Part shown: in pieces, positions 1 through 9,100 of the stretch
Layout of the letters: every line of letters starts with the position of its first letter
Numbering within the stretch: position 1 is the stretch's first letter
Source of the DNA: Brevibacillus borstelensis
GTDB taxonomy: Bacteria; Bacillota; Bacilli; Brevibacillales; Brevibacillaceae
Assembly: GCF_003710865.1 (NCBI RefSeq)
Contig: NZ_RHHO01000037.1
Location: 62,001 to 126,000, forward strand
Direction of reading: 5' to 3'
DNA: 64,000 nucleotides
Made by a program: the position numbers and the translations under genes
The notes under the pieces: model-generated
The model's input: the letters and a program-made list of their open reading frames with translations, nothing else
What the model was told of the DNA's origin: nothing
The model's database searches: none

Positions 1-1
1 T

Positions 2-1114
2 GCCAGCTTGAACGGAATCAAAGGAGAAGTGATCACGATAACCAAGCTGCGCGGCTATGAGTCTGCGCTGGATAAGACGCTGCAGGACTCCCGCATGGAC
101 AAAGAAACGCTGGATGCGATGCTGACGGCGATGCGCGAAAGTTTGCCTGCGTTTCACAAATACTATCGGGCAAAAGCCAAGCTGCTGGGGCATGAAAACG
201 GACTTCCGTTTTATGATATGTTCGCGCCGGTAGGAGAAGCTGACATGCGATTTACGTATCAGGAAGCGCGCGACTTCATCGTCAAGCATTTTGGCAGTTT
301 CAGCGAAAAGCTGGCACAGTACGCGGCGAGGGCCTTTGACAACCACTGGATTGATGCAGAGACAAGAGAAGGAAAGCGCGGCGGAGCATTCTGCTACAAC
401 CTTCACGTCGTCAAAGAGAGCCGTATCATGTCCAATTTTACGGGAAGCTACAACGACGTCAGCACGCTCGCCCATGAGCTGGGCCACGGCTATCACGGGG
501 AATGTCTCGTTGGCGAGGCCTTCCTCAACAGTGATTATCCGATGCCGATTGCAGAGACGGCATCCATCTTCTGCGAAACGATTATCGCCAAGGCCGCATT
601 GGAACAGGCATCCGAGGAAGAAGCATTTGCGATCCTGGAAAACGACCTTTCCGGAGCAGGTCAGGTCATCGTCGACATTTACAGCCGGTACCTGTTTGAG
701 TCCGAACTGTTTAAACGGCGCGAGGACGGTTCCCTCTCTGTAAACGAGCTGAAGGCAATAATGCTTCAAGCGCAAAAAGACGCTTATGGGGACGGGTTGG
801 ACCACGAAGTGCTGCATCCGTATATGTGGGTGTGCAAGCCTCACTATTACTATGGCGACTACAATTTCTACAACTTCCCATACGCATTCGGCCTCTTGTT
901 TGCGAAAGGGCTGTACGCCGAGTATCGCAAGCGCGGGCAGTCGTTCGTCCAACAGTACGACGAGCTTTTGGCCGTTACCGGCAAAAAGAAAATCGCGGAT
1001 GTGGCAGCGATCATGGATGTCGATGTGCGTTCCGTTGATTTTTGGCGCGGTTCGCTGCAATTGATTGCCGAGGATATTGACCACTTTGTCAGCCTGGCTG
1101 CATCCCGGCGTTAA
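2..1114 (+). CDS. M3 family oligoendopeptidase, C-terminal part (5' end outside window)
   Basis: Zinc metallopeptidase of the PepF/M3 oligoendopeptidase family, which cleaves short peptides in the cytoplasm. The frame is open from the first bases, so about 370 residues of an enzyme usually near 590-600 residues are present; the TTG at 8 is only an internal codon. The zinc site HELGH lies at 473-487, preceded by the family-typical stretch SNFTGSYNDVSTLA and followed about 28 residues later by AETASIFCE, which supplies the third ligand. A rho-independent terminator follows directly. Family assignment is secure; substrate range is not visible. Confidence 0.93.
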   Translation, partial: ASLNGIKGEVITITKLRGYESALDKTLQDSRMDKETLDAMLTAMRESLPAFHKYYRAKAKLLGHENGLPFYDMFAPVGEADMRFTYQEARDFIVKHFGSFSEKLAQYAARAFDNHWIDAETREGKRGGAFCYNLHVVKESRIMSNFTGSYNDVSTLAHELGHGYHGECLVGEAFLNSDYPMPIAETASIFCETIIAKAALEQASEEEAFAILENDLSGAGQVIVDIYSRYLFESELFKRREDGSLSVNELKAIMLQAQKDAYGDGLDHEVLHPYMWVCKPHYYYGDYNFYNFPYAFGLLFAKGLYAEYRKRGQSFVQQYDELLAVTGKKKIADVAAIMDVDVRSVDFWRGSLQLIAEDIDHFVSLAASRR

Positions 1115-1130
1115 ATATGTACGATAGACA

Positions 1131-1166
1131 AAGAAGAGCCTGATGGATCGGGTTCTTCTTTTTTTG
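1131..1166 (+). terminator. Rho-independent terminator after the M3 peptidase
   Basis: AAGAAGAGCC pairs with GGGTTCTTCTT (one G-U pair) around a short loop and is followed by a run of T. Confidence 0.85.
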
Positions 1167-1241
1167 TATAGGGTTGGCGCTGTCAGGAGAGCATAAGAGA
1201 AGCAACGGGAATCATCAAAGAATTGGCGACGAGGTGATACT

Positions 1242-1481
1242 GTGTTGAACGGATTGCAGTTGTTGGACATGTTACGGGAAACGGAAAACAAAATGCTGCA
1301 TTTACATAGAGCAATCGACCGAGTAAGCAGCGAACCGGACTTTAAAGAGACGGTCAGTGTGTTGACGGTTGTAGTGCGCGATTATCAGATGCAGCTGGAC
1401 AAAATGAAGCATGCGCTGCGCAACATTGAAATCAGCCATCAACAAAATCAAAACGGACAGCATGAAAACACGCAGCACTAG
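1242..1481 (+). CDS. Small helical protein of unknown function
   Basis: I do not recognise this 79-residue protein. It starts at GTG after GAGGTGAT (1231-1238), although TTG at 1245 is also possible. It is rich in Leu, Glu, Lys and Gln and predicted to be almost wholly helical, with a heptad-like pattern in residues 5-65 suggesting a coiled coil, and it has a polar Gln/Asn/His-rich tail. It has no membrane segment or signal peptide. It stands alone between two terminators. The good ribosome site and its own terminator argue that it is real. Confidence 0.6.
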   Translation: MLNGLQLLDMLRETENKMLHLHRAIDRVSSEPDFKETVSVLTVVVRDYQMQLDKMKHALRNIEISHQQNQNGQHENTQH

Positions 1482-1486
1482 ATATG

Positions 1487-1522
1487 AAATGCCTTCCAAT
1501 CGGATATGGGAGGCATTTTTTT
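1487..1522 (+). terminator. Rho-independent terminator after the small helical protein
   Basis: AAATGCCTTCC pairs with GGGAGGCATTT across a 10-base loop, followed by eight T. Confidence 0.85.
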
Positions 1523-1799
1523 TGGGAGCAACCTACCATTTTTTTGAAGGGATCAGGACCCATTTTTTCATCCGCTGGTATGGAAAGCTGTGCGTTTTTT
1601 CCGAACTCTTCTGATCATGTTGCAGGACTCTCCACATAAAAAACGTGGGAAGATGGGTACAAATATGCCGTTTGATTACATTTTCATGACAAAGGTCAGC
1701 AAAAGGAAGCAGGTACCCAGTGACTATGGTCGGTGGCGATATTCTTGCTTATAATGACCGACAAGCGTGTCTGACAATAACAGGAATGGAGCAATCGAA
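1523..1799. other. Leader region upstream of the exopolysaccharide operon
   Basis: This is non-coding as far as I can see. It holds a consensus-quality -10 hexamer TATAAT at 1750-1755 but no convincing -35 at 16-18 bases, so the operon promoter may need an activator or lie further upstream. I could not assign any riboswitch class to the sequence before it. Confidence 0.4.
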
Positions 1800-4019
1800 A
1801 TGGGGAAGACAGTGATTCGCAAACGGATCGGGTGGCTCTTTCTCACGGTTTTTGCGGGCTTGTTATGCGCGTACTTTATTTATGGGAATCCGACCCTCGC
1901 CCGTGTCGAAACATTGAAAACAGAGGAAGGCTACAGTCTGAAATTCCGTACGAACCAAGATCAGTTTCAGGTGTACGAGAAAGGAACATGGAAGCCTTAC
2001 TTTGTAAAAGGGATCAATATGGGAGCATCGCTGCCCGGTCATTACCCGGGAGAGCTGCCGATCCAGAAAGCAGATTATCTTCGTTGGTTCGGAATGATAC
2101 ACGAACTGGGTGTGAAGGCGGTCCGTATTTACACGATCCATCAGCCTGTCTTTTATGAAGCGCTTGTCGAATTTAATCAAAAGCATGCGGAAGACCCCCT
2201 CTATTTGATCCAGGGGATCTGGTCTCCCGAAGAAGCGCTGATTGAAAAAAAAGACGCGTTTTTGCCGGAAATACGCAAGGAGTTTCGCGATGAAATCGAA
2301 GCGGCTGTTGGTGCTGTATACGGAGATGCGACGATACCAGAGCGAAAGGGGAAGGCGAGCGGGACCTATACAGCGAATGCGGGTCAGTATCTATTGGCCT
2401 GGCATATCGGAACAGAGTGGGACCCTGAAATGGTAAAGAACACCAACCGGATTCGAAAGGAAGAGCCGCGCTATCAAGGAAAGCATTTTCAAGCGACAGA
2501 GAAAGCAGCTCCTTTTGAATACTGGCTGGCAGAAATGCTCGACTATACAGCCGAACTTGAATCCAGACACGGCTGGCAGCATCCGGTAACCTTCACCAAT
2601 TGGGTGACGACAGATCCGCTGGAGCATCCGGGAGAGCCGATGATTCACGAAGACATGGTAAGTGTTGATCCGACACATATCGAGTCCGTAGGGTGGGAAG
2701 CCGGGTATTTCGCAGCCTATCATGTCTATCCGTACTATCCTGATCTCTTCCGGTACGATGACACTTTGAAAAATGTTCGCAATGAAAAAGGAGAGATCGA
2801 TACATACAAAGCGTATCTGCGAAAGCTGAAGGCACATCATCCGAATATACCGGTGATGGTAACCGAGTTTGGCGTCCCCTCTTCAGTGGGAGTCGCACAT
2901 CTGGGAACACTTGGCCGAGACCAAGGCGGACATGATGAACGAGAGCAGGGCCGGATCAATGGAGAGCTGCTGCACGAAATATCCGCAGAAGGATATTCGG
3001 GAGCGATCTTGTTTACGTGGCAGGATGAATGGTTTAAACGGACGTGGAATACGATGCGCTTTGAGATCCCGGAAGACAGCCGCGCCTATTGGAAAAATGA
3101 ACTGACGAATGAATCGTTCTTTGGCTTATTGGCAATGGATGCCGGGTTGGAGAATGTGATCAAGATCGACGGGAACCCGGACGATTGGGACAAGCTGAAG
3201 GAAGGAGAAAAGGCAAAGCTGAATGGAGGTTTGGACGGCGTTCAGGAGATATGGGCTGCACATGATGAAGCATATGTCTACTTTCTGATCCATCTTGAGC
3301 AGGCGCTGCAGCCGGAGCGCGAAAGCTTGGTCATCGGAATCGATACGCTGCCGGGCGGCAACAGAAAAACAGCAGAGCTGCCAGGACTGCATCTGGATGA
3401 AGGGTTGGAAGCTTTCATCCGTTTGGGGACAGCCGAAGAAAGCGAGGTCAAAATCGCATCGAACTACGACTTTCACAAACGGCTGTACGGGAAGCGCTAC
3501 GGCATGATTCCGTACACAGACGCCGAGCGAAAAGACGATTCGGGTTTGTTTGCAGTGTGGAAGCTGGCCGTCGGACTGGAAATGAGTCCGCCTGATACGA
3601 AAGGAACGCATCCTTTCGAGGATGTTGTCGTCGGCCAGATGAAGCGGGGAACCAACGTCCCGGGAAAAGAAGGGTACAGTTCGCTCGCAAACTGGGAGGC
3701 GAGTGGCGAATGGGTGGAAGTTCGTGTCCCCTGGATGCTACTCGGATATACCGATCCCAGCACCAAGCAGGTGATGAGTTACGAGGATAAGGGGAAAACC
3801 TTGACTTCGACGAAATCTGCCGGTATCCGCGCGATTGCGATGCGCCAGGACAAAACAAGCGGAAAGATTCAGGGGCTTTCAGCGGAGCAGATGATCAAGC
3901 TGACCGACATCGGGCGCTATACATGGTCCGAATGGAGCTTGCCCCGGTACTCGGAACGGAAGAAAGAGAGCTTTTCCATCTATCAGAAAGCCTTGCAATC
4001 GATTCCTACTTACCGCTAG
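1800..4019 (+). CDS. Membrane-anchored glycoside-hydrolase-like protein of an exopolysaccharide operon
   Basis: Predicted extracytoplasmic TIM-barrel glycosidase-like protein of 739 residues. The start is ATG 1800, preceded by GGAG at 1788-1791; the in-frame GTG at 1767 has no ribosome site. Residues 9-30 form one membrane segment that would leave the rest outside. The barrel-like part includes KGINMGASLPG, RIYTIHQP, HIGTEWDPE and VMVTEFGVPS, the last two offering candidate acid and nucleophile Glu residues. The final 250 residues look like a beta-rich carbohydrate-binding module. It heads the operon with the GT2 synthase, so it may trim, branch or release the nascent polymer. I cannot name the GH family. 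Confidence 0.75.
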   Translation: MGKTVIRKRIGWLFLTVFAGLLCAYFIYGNPTLARVETLKTEEGYSLKFRTNQDQFQVYEKGTWKPYFVKGINMGASLPGHYPGELPIQKADYLRWFGMIHELGVKAVRIYTIHQPVFYEALVEFNQKHAEDPLYLIQGIWSPEEALIEKKDAFLPEIRKEFRDEIEAAVGAVYGDATIPERKGKASGTYTANAGQYLLAWHIGTEWDPEMVKNTNRIRKEEPRYQGKHFQATEKAAPFEYWLAEMLDYTAELESRHGWQHPVTFTNWVTTDPLEHPGEPMIHEDMVSVDPTHIESVGWEAGYFAAYHVYPYYPDLFRYDDTLKNVRNEKGEIDTYKAYLRKLKAHHPNIPVMVTEFGVPSSVGVAHLGTLGRDQGGHDEREQGRINGELLHEISAEGYSGAILFTWQDEWFKRTWNTMRFEIPEDSRAYWKNELTNESFFGLLAMDAGLENVIKIDGNPDDWDKLKEGEKAKLNGGLDGVQEIWAAHDEAYVYFLIHLEQALQPERESLVIGIDTLPGGNRKTAELPGLHLDEGLEAFIRLGTAEESEVKIASNYDFHKRLYGKRYGMIPYTDAERKDDSGLFAVWKLAVGLEMSPPDTKGTHPFEDVVVGQMKRGTNVPGKEGYSSLANWEASGEWVEVRVPWMLLGYTDPSTKQVMSYEDKGKTLTSTKSAGIRAIAMRQDKTSGKIQGLSAEQMIKLTDIGRYTWSEWSLPRYSERKKESFSIYQKALQSIPTYR

Positions 4020-4045
4020 CAAGAGGAAGGAGAGTTGGCAGAGGG

Positions 4046-5209
4046 ATGTTTCAGCATTTGCAAGCAGCGTATTTGTTTCTGATCGTTTCATCGGCGTTGA
4101 TCGTTGCAGGGATCATTGTACTGCTTTGCCTGAAATACAGACATTTGTACGTGACCCGGGAAAAGCAGCGATTGGCAGCAAAGCACCAGGACTATATTGC
4201 CTATGTCCTTTCCCATTTGGATGAGAAACAGCCGTTGGAAGTGCCTGCCGTTCCACTGGGAAAACGGGATTTGCAGGTTCTGGAGGAAAAACTGATTGAA
4301 ATCGCCGAGCGCGTAAAAGGCAAGCACCGCGAGCAACTGACAGCGCTTTTTGAAAAGCTGGGACTGCCCGAGCTGGAATTGGGACGCTTGAAACAGCTTC
4401 CCGGACCGATGCGGACCGATGCTGCATACAAGCTGGGAGCGATGGGATATGAGAAAGCGACACCGGCGCTGTTTTCCATCCTTGAGGCAGAGAGTGACGA
4501 GGCTGGCCGGTACATCATCGCAAGGGCCATCGCCCGTTGTACCCGGAGTGTCTCCGACCTGCGCGTGATGGTGGAGAAAATGGTGGAGTCTTCTCCGGAC
4601 TCTCCACGGCTGCTGGCGGAGGTGCTGGGGGATTCGCCGCTTGATGTTTTGCCTTTGCTGCGCGAGTGGATAAACAGCGGTGACTCCCGTTTGGCGCTTG
4701 TCGCAATGGCGGGCTTGCCGGCAGCGAATCTCGATGATCCGCTGGTTGACAGCCTCTGGAAGCTGCTCGAGGCGGAGGAGAAAGAGGTGAGGATCCAGGC
4801 AGTCCGACTGATTGTATCAGGTGAAAGAGTTTCAGCCGATCAGATCAACGTGCTCATGGCAAGCCCTGACTGGGAAGTTCGTGCGATTGTAGCGAAAGCG
4901 ATGGGGGCTTGGCGGGAAGCGGATGATATCCCCGTCCTCCAGCAGGCGATGGATGATCAGAGTTGGTGGGTGAAATACCATGCCGCTCGCAGCCTGGTCA
5001 AAATGGGAGCGGAAGGCTTCCAAGCGTTGTGCGAAGTCGCTTCCCGAACCCCCCATAAGGAAACAGCAGATCTGGCGATGCAGCAGCTTCAGGAAGCCCT
5101 GCATGAGGATAGGACTGCAGGGCAAGGAATGCCCGGCTCTAATGAACGGGATCACAAGCTGACGATCTATCACTCCTATTTCAATCGCCAAAAGGAGCGA
5201 GCCATCTGA
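4046..5209 (+). CDS. Membrane-anchored HEAT-repeat protein
   Basis: 387-residue protein with one N-terminal membrane segment (about residues 8-30) and a long cytoplasmic, alpha-helical part. The part from about residue 110 reads as tandem HEAT repeats, with recurring patterns such as DPLVDSLWKLLEAEEKEVR and SPDWEVRAIVAKAMG. ATG 4046 is chosen because AGGAAGGAG (4024-4032) precedes it and the membrane segment follows at once; an upstream in-frame extension overlaps the previous gene. HEAT repeats bind protein partners, so a scaffold or assembly role for the neighbouring synthase is likely. It is not a known named component. Confidence 0.75.
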   Translation: MFQHLQAAYLFLIVSSALIVAGIIVLLCLKYRHLYVTREKQRLAAKHQDYIAYVLSHLDEKQPLEVPAVPLGKRDLQVLEEKLIEIAERVKGKHREQLTALFEKLGLPELELGRLKQLPGPMRTDAAYKLGAMGYEKATPALFSILEAESDEAGRYIIARAIARCTRSVSDLRVMVEKMVESSPDSPRLLAEVLGDSPLDVLPLLREWINSGDSRLALVAMAGLPAANLDDPLVDSLWKLLEAEEKEVRIQAVRLIVSGERVSADQINVLMASPDWEVRAIVAKAMGAWREADDIPVLQQAMDDQSWWVKYHAARSLVKMGAEGFQALCEVASRTPHKETADLAMQQLQEALHEDRTAGQGMPGSNERDHKLTIYHSYFNRQKERAI

Positions 5210-5228
5210 TGATGGAAAAGGAGGAACT

Positions 5229-6644
5229 ATGCGCGAGTTATTGCTTGGATACGGATTGTTTGCGATGTACTACGTCATCGTGGTCAATTCGATCTATCTT
5301 GTCATCAACATCTTTTCACACTTGAATATTTCCACGATTATTAAACGTGCTCGCTTTTCGAGGTTTCAATCACTTGCTGGCTCCAAAAGAGTACCGCCGG
5401 TCTCGATTTTGGTGCCGGCCTACAACGAAGAGCTGACGATTATCGAGAATGTTCGCTCTCTGTTGGCTTTGCAATATCCGGAGTATGAAGTCATCGTCAT
5501 CAACGACGGCTCCAAAGATGACACGCTGAACGTCTTGATTCGCGAGTTTGGATTGAAGCGGCAAAGCCATGTATCTGTCCGAAGCGTGGTTCCTTCATCA
5601 GCGCCATCCGGTATTTACCACAATCCGCAATACCCGCAGTTGTATGTGATTGACAAAGAAAATGGCGGAAAGGCCGATTCGCTGAATGCAGGGATCAATC
5701 TTTCTCATTATCCGCTGATTGCCTCGATCGATGCGGACTCTCTTTTGGAGCGGGACGCTTTGATCAGGCTGGCGCAGGTGTACATGGAAAATCCGGAAGA
5801 GACGGTAGCGATCGGAGGGAATGTCCGGATTGCCAACGGCTGCCGGATCGAAGACGGAATGGTCAAGGAAGTGCGTCTTCCAGACAAAATCCTCCCGATG
5901 TTCCAAACAATCGAGTACATGAAAGCCTTTCTCGGCGGTCGCATTGGCTGGAGCTCGATTAATGGATTGATCATTGTCTCCGGGGCTTTCGGGCTCTTTC
6001 GCAAAGACTGCGTGATTGCTGTCGGGGGCTACCGGGAGGGGTACCCCGGCGAAGATATGAACATCATCATCAAGCTTCACAAATACATGCTGGAAAACAA
6101 AAAGAAATATCGCATCGCGTTTTGCCCGGATGCCGTCTGCTGGACGCAGGCTCCCGATAGCCTCCACATATTGGCGAGCCAGCGTAAAAGATGGGGGCGC
6201 GGAAATCTGAAAAACATGATTGAGTACCGGCATATGCTGTTTAATCCGAAGTACAAGATCATGGGCCTGTTGACCATGCCTTACAACGTCCTTTTCGAGA
6301 CGCTGAACCCGTACTTTAAACTGACCGGATTTCTCGCCCTTGTCGGGTACAGCTTATACGATATGACACACGCCCATATCGTTTTGATATTCCTGGCGAT
6401 CAACCTCTTGTACGGTTATTTGCTGACGATCAGCGGGATTTTGCTGGAGGAGTTTGCTTTTCGCCGATATACAAAGCCAAGCGATCTGATGAAGCTTCTC
6501 GGGTACGGGTTCCTGATGTTTTTCGGGTACTACCAGTTGGGGGCCATATGGCGTGTGCTGGGGCACATTGATTTTCTGCGGAACAACAACACCTGGGGCG
6601 TCATGACACGCCAAAGCTGGCAGGTAGAGACTCGCCAATCCTGA
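5229..6644 (+). CDS. Processive family 2 glycosyltransferase (polysaccharide synthase)
   Basis: Membrane GT2 synthase of 471 residues, related to the PgaC, hyaluronan and cellulose synthase group, which polymerises and probably exports a polysaccharide from nucleotide sugars. An N-terminal membrane segment (residues 3-27) is followed by the GT-A domain with VLVPAYNE-like VSILVPAYNE, NDGSKDD, SIDADS, the acceptor-site motif GED and QRKRWGRG (the QxxRW motif of processive enzymes). About four membrane segments follow from residue 335. All catalytic motifs are intact. The UDP-sugar dehydrogenase two genes on suggests that a uronic acid is one of the substrates. The linkage type cannot be read from the sequence. 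Confidence 0.88.
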   Translation: MRELLLGYGLFAMYYVIVVNSIYLVINIFSHLNISTIIKRARFSRFQSLAGSKRVPPVSILVPAYNEELTIIENVRSLLALQYPEYEVIVINDGSKDDTLNVLIREFGLKRQSHVSVRSVVPSSAPSGIYHNPQYPQLYVIDKENGGKADSLNAGINLSHYPLIASIDADSLLERDALIRLAQVYMENPEETVAIGGNVRIANGCRIEDGMVKEVRLPDKILPMFQTIEYMKAFLGGRIGWSSINGLIIVSGAFGLFRKDCVIAVGGYREGYPGEDMNIIIKLHKYMLENKKKYRIAFCPDAVCWTQAPDSLHILASQRKRWGRGNLKNMIEYRHMLFNPKYKIMGLLTMPYNVLFETLNPYFKLTGFLALVGYSLYDMTHAHIVLIFLAINLLYGYLLTISGILLEEFAFRRYTKPSDLMKLLGYGFLMFFGYYQLGAIWRVLGHIDFLRNNNTWGVMTRQSWQVETRQS

Positions 6645-6668
6645 CGTCCGAAGAGAGGAGTGGATCCG

Positions 6669-7493
6669 ATGGAAAAGAAAGACAGACGTTATATGCGGCC
6701 ACCTGGCATACCGGAAAAACTGGCGTATTTTATCCGGTATTATGAGGCAAGCGATCTGTCCTGCGGGATGATTGCGATTCGATGCCGACACAGTGGAGAT
6801 TTGGAGTGGAAAGAGTTGCAGCAGTTTCTGGCAACGAAAGAGCCGAAACAAGCGGCGGAGCTGTTTTACGAACAGAGCTCCGGACGCCTCGTCATTTTGC
6901 TGGACGATGTGAGTTTGGCTCAAACGCATTACACTGCGCTGGCGATAAAGGAATATTTGCAAAGCAATGAACAATTGGCCGAGGGCATATGCGTAGCTTC
7001 CTATCCGGAAAGCGGTGATTCTATGGAAGCCATTTTATGGGAAATGACAGAGCGCTTGTACCAGACGGCTGCCATGCCTTCCGCTATCCAGGTAGTGAAA
7101 GGCCATGATCACAAATGGGAACGTCGTCCCCGCCTTCTCTTGGTCGAAAATGACCCTGTGATCCAGCAAATCTTGTCCGTTCGTCTGGCTCGGCACGGCT
7201 ATGAAATCCATCTCGCCGAAAACGGTATGGAAGGGAAGGAAAAAGTCGAGCAGGTGCAGCCGGACCTGGTAATTACCGAACTGACACTTCCTGTCATGAA
7301 TGGCTATCAGCTGATTGACTGGCTGCAACAACAGCATGAAACGACGGAACGTTGCAAAATCATGGTATTGACGGACAGACGCCTGGAAGAGGATATGTCC
7401 CAGTGTTTTCGCCGAGGGGTTGCGGACTTTTTGACCAAACCGTTTTCCCCTGTCGAACTGGACTGGAGAATCAGGCGTTTGCTCGTTTCCTAG
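6669..7493 (+). CDS. Degenerate GGDEF-like plus degenerate receiver protein, putative regulator of polysaccharide synthesis
   Basis: 274 residues, starting at ATG 6669 with GGAG at 6657-6660 (the GTG at 6660 lies inside the ribosome site). Residues about 155-274 form a receiver domain, but the phosphoacceptor Asp is replaced by Glu204 in DLVITELTLP and the second acidic-pocket position is Asn161 in LVEND; Thr in VLTD and Lys in LTKPF remain. It therefore cannot be phosphorylated in the usual way and the Glu may mimic the active state. By eye, residues 80-150 (GRLVILLDD, ICVASYPESGD, LYQTA) resemble the second half of a GGDEF fold with the GGDEF signature lost. There is no DNA-binding domain. 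Likely a post-translational control element for the synthase. Confidence 0.7.
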   Translation: MEKKDRRYMRPPGIPEKLAYFIRYYEASDLSCGMIAIRCRHSGDLEWKELQQFLATKEPKQAAELFYEQSSGRLVILLDDVSLAQTHYTALAIKEYLQSNEQLAEGICVASYPESGDSMEAILWEMTERLYQTAAMPSAIQVVKGHDHKWERRPRLLLVENDPVIQQILSVRLARHGYEIHLAENGMEGKEKVEQVQPDLVITELTLPVMNGYQLIDWLQQQHETTERCKIMVLTDRRLEEDMSQCFRRGVADFLTKPFSPVELDWRIRRLLVS

Positions 7494-7518
7494 ATACAAA
7501 CAACCGGAGGGATGCCAG

Positions 7519-8877
7519 ATGGATCGATTTACAGCACTTCAACAAAAAATCGAAGCAAAGACAGCGAAGGTAGGAGTCATTGGACTGGGGTATGTGGGAC
7601 TTCCATTGGCAATTGAGATGGCCCGAAACGGATTTACCGTCTTCGGAATTGATCTGGACCTGAAAAAGATTGAAACCTTGCAGCGAGGGGAGTCCTACAT
7701 ACGCGATGTGCCAAATGATCCTGTCGACCAATTGGTCAAGGAAGGAAAATTCATCCCCACGACCGATTATCGGGTACTGAAGGAGCTGGATGCCATCAGC
7801 ATCTGCGTTCCCACCCCGCTTAGTGAAAACCAAGATCCGGATACCTCGTACATTTCCCGCGTCGTCGATCAAATCAAGCATCATATCCAAAATGGGCCGT
7901 TGATCACGCTGGAGAGCACGACTTATCCGGGCACTACCGAAGAATTGATCCAGTGGGAACTGGAAAGGATGGGCTATCAGGTAGGGAATGACTTTTTCCT
8001 TTGCTTCTCGCCGGAGCGTGTAGACCCGGGGAACAGTCGTTTCTCTACCAAGAATACGCCCAAGGTCATTGGCGGGACGACGGAAAGATGCCTCGCACTC
8101 GGTGTTCAACTATATGGCAACTTCATTCATCAAATCGTCCCGGTATCATCGACCAAAGTCGCGGAAATGTCCAAGCTGTTGGAAAACACCTTCCGCAGTA
8201 TCAACATCGCGTTTATAAATGAAATGGCCTTGATGTGCGAGCGAATGGGCATCGATGTATGGGAAGTGATCAAGGCGTCTTCCACCAAGCCGTTCGGATT
8301 TATGCCGTTTTACCCCGGACCGGGAATCGGCGGCCACTGCATCCCGCTCGACCCGATGTATTTGTCTTGGAAGGCGAAAGGATACCGCTTCTTTAGCAAA
8401 TTCATCGATCTTGCCCAGTCGATCAACAACAGCATGCCAGATCATGTGGTCTACAAGACATCCGTGATTCTCAACATGTACGCAAAGTCGATCCGCAACT
8501 CAAAGGTATTGCTGCTCGGCATGGCTTATAAGCCTGATATCGACGATTTGCGCGAGTCGCCATCGCTGCAGGTGTATGAGTTGTTCAAAGAAGCCGGGGC
8601 ACTCGTTGACTACTATGATCCTTATGCCAAGACATTCGTGGATCAGAGTGGGAAAGAGGTGAGGAGTGTAGCATACGACGCGAAAGCGTGGAGAAGCTAT
8701 GACTGCATGGTCCTGTTGACCAATCACAGTGTCTTTAACTACCGGGAATTGGCGGAGATGGGAGTCGCGATACTGGATACGCGCAATGCGTTTGACGGCA
8801 TACAAGCTCCGCATCTCTACAAGCTGGGCACTTCCGTAAAAACCATGCAAGCGCCTGAGGCCTCATTAGCGATTTAA
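7519..8877 (+). CDS. Nucleotide-sugar dehydrogenase (UDP-GlcNAc/UDP-glucose 6-dehydrogenase family)
   Basis: 452-residue UDP-sugar dehydrogenase that oxidises C6 of a UDP-hexose to a uronic acid with two NAD+. It shows the Rossmann motif GVIGLGYVGLP, the substrate-binding ICVPTPL and LESTTYPGT, the hinge Lys in STKVAEMSKLLEN and the catalytic Cys in GIGGHCIPLDP. The QDPDTSYI stretch and overall pattern resemble WbpA/TuaD-type enzymes, with UDP-GlcNAc dehydrogenase (WbpA-like) the better match by eye. It is the last gene of the polysaccharide operon (GGAGG before ATG 7519) and would provide the acidic precursor. Confidence 0.88.
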   Translation: MDRFTALQQKIEAKTAKVGVIGLGYVGLPLAIEMARNGFTVFGIDLDLKKIETLQRGESYIRDVPNDPVDQLVKEGKFIPTTDYRVLKELDAISICVPTPLSENQDPDTSYISRVVDQIKHHIQNGPLITLESTTYPGTTEELIQWELERMGYQVGNDFFLCFSPERVDPGNSRFSTKNTPKVIGGTTERCLALGVQLYGNFIHQIVPVSSTKVAEMSKLLENTFRSINIAFINEMALMCERMGIDVWEVIKASSTKPFGFMPFYPGPGIGGHCIPLDPMYLSWKAKGYRFFSKFIDLAQSINNSMPDHVVYKTSVILNMYAKSIRNSKVLLLGMAYKPDIDDLRESPSLQVYELFKEAGALVDYYDPYAKTFVDQSGKEVRSVAYDAKAWRSYDCMVLLTNHSVFNYRELAEMGVAILDTRNAFDGIQAPHLYKLGTSVKTMQAPEASLAI

Positions 8878-8884
8878 TAATAGG

Positions 8885-8938
8885 AAGGTCTTTCGTGACT
8901 TTCGGCTAGCAAGCTGAAGGTTGCGGAAGACCTTTTTC
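8885..8938 (+). terminator. Terminator of the exopolysaccharide operon
   Basis: AAGGTCTTTCG (8885-8895) pairs with CGGAAGACCTT (8924-8934), followed by T residues. Confidence 0.75.
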
Positions 8939-9078
8939 GTTGGGAGGCAGCAGGGTCATGAGCGGCACGCACCGTCTGCCTCTCCCTGCACACGGCACGG
9001 CGTTGCGTGGCGGTAGTCGGACCACACCTGTTTGGCAGTCGGCCCCGGTACGACAAGATTATACAAATGGTGAAAACG

Positions 9079-9100
9079 ACCGCTCATTTGAAGCGGTTTT
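9079..9100 (-). terminator. Short terminator hairpin after the cupin-type regulator
   Basis: ACCGCT pairs with AGCGGT around a 7-base loop with A/T tracts on both sides, so it may work in both directions. It lies at the 3' end of the minus-strand regulator. Confidence 0.6.

Noticed and set aside
8874-9056. 60-codon minus-strand frame after the UDP-sugar dehydrogenase
   Set aside because: It runs through the operon terminator, is Arg-rich as expected for random GC-rich translation, and has no ribosome site.
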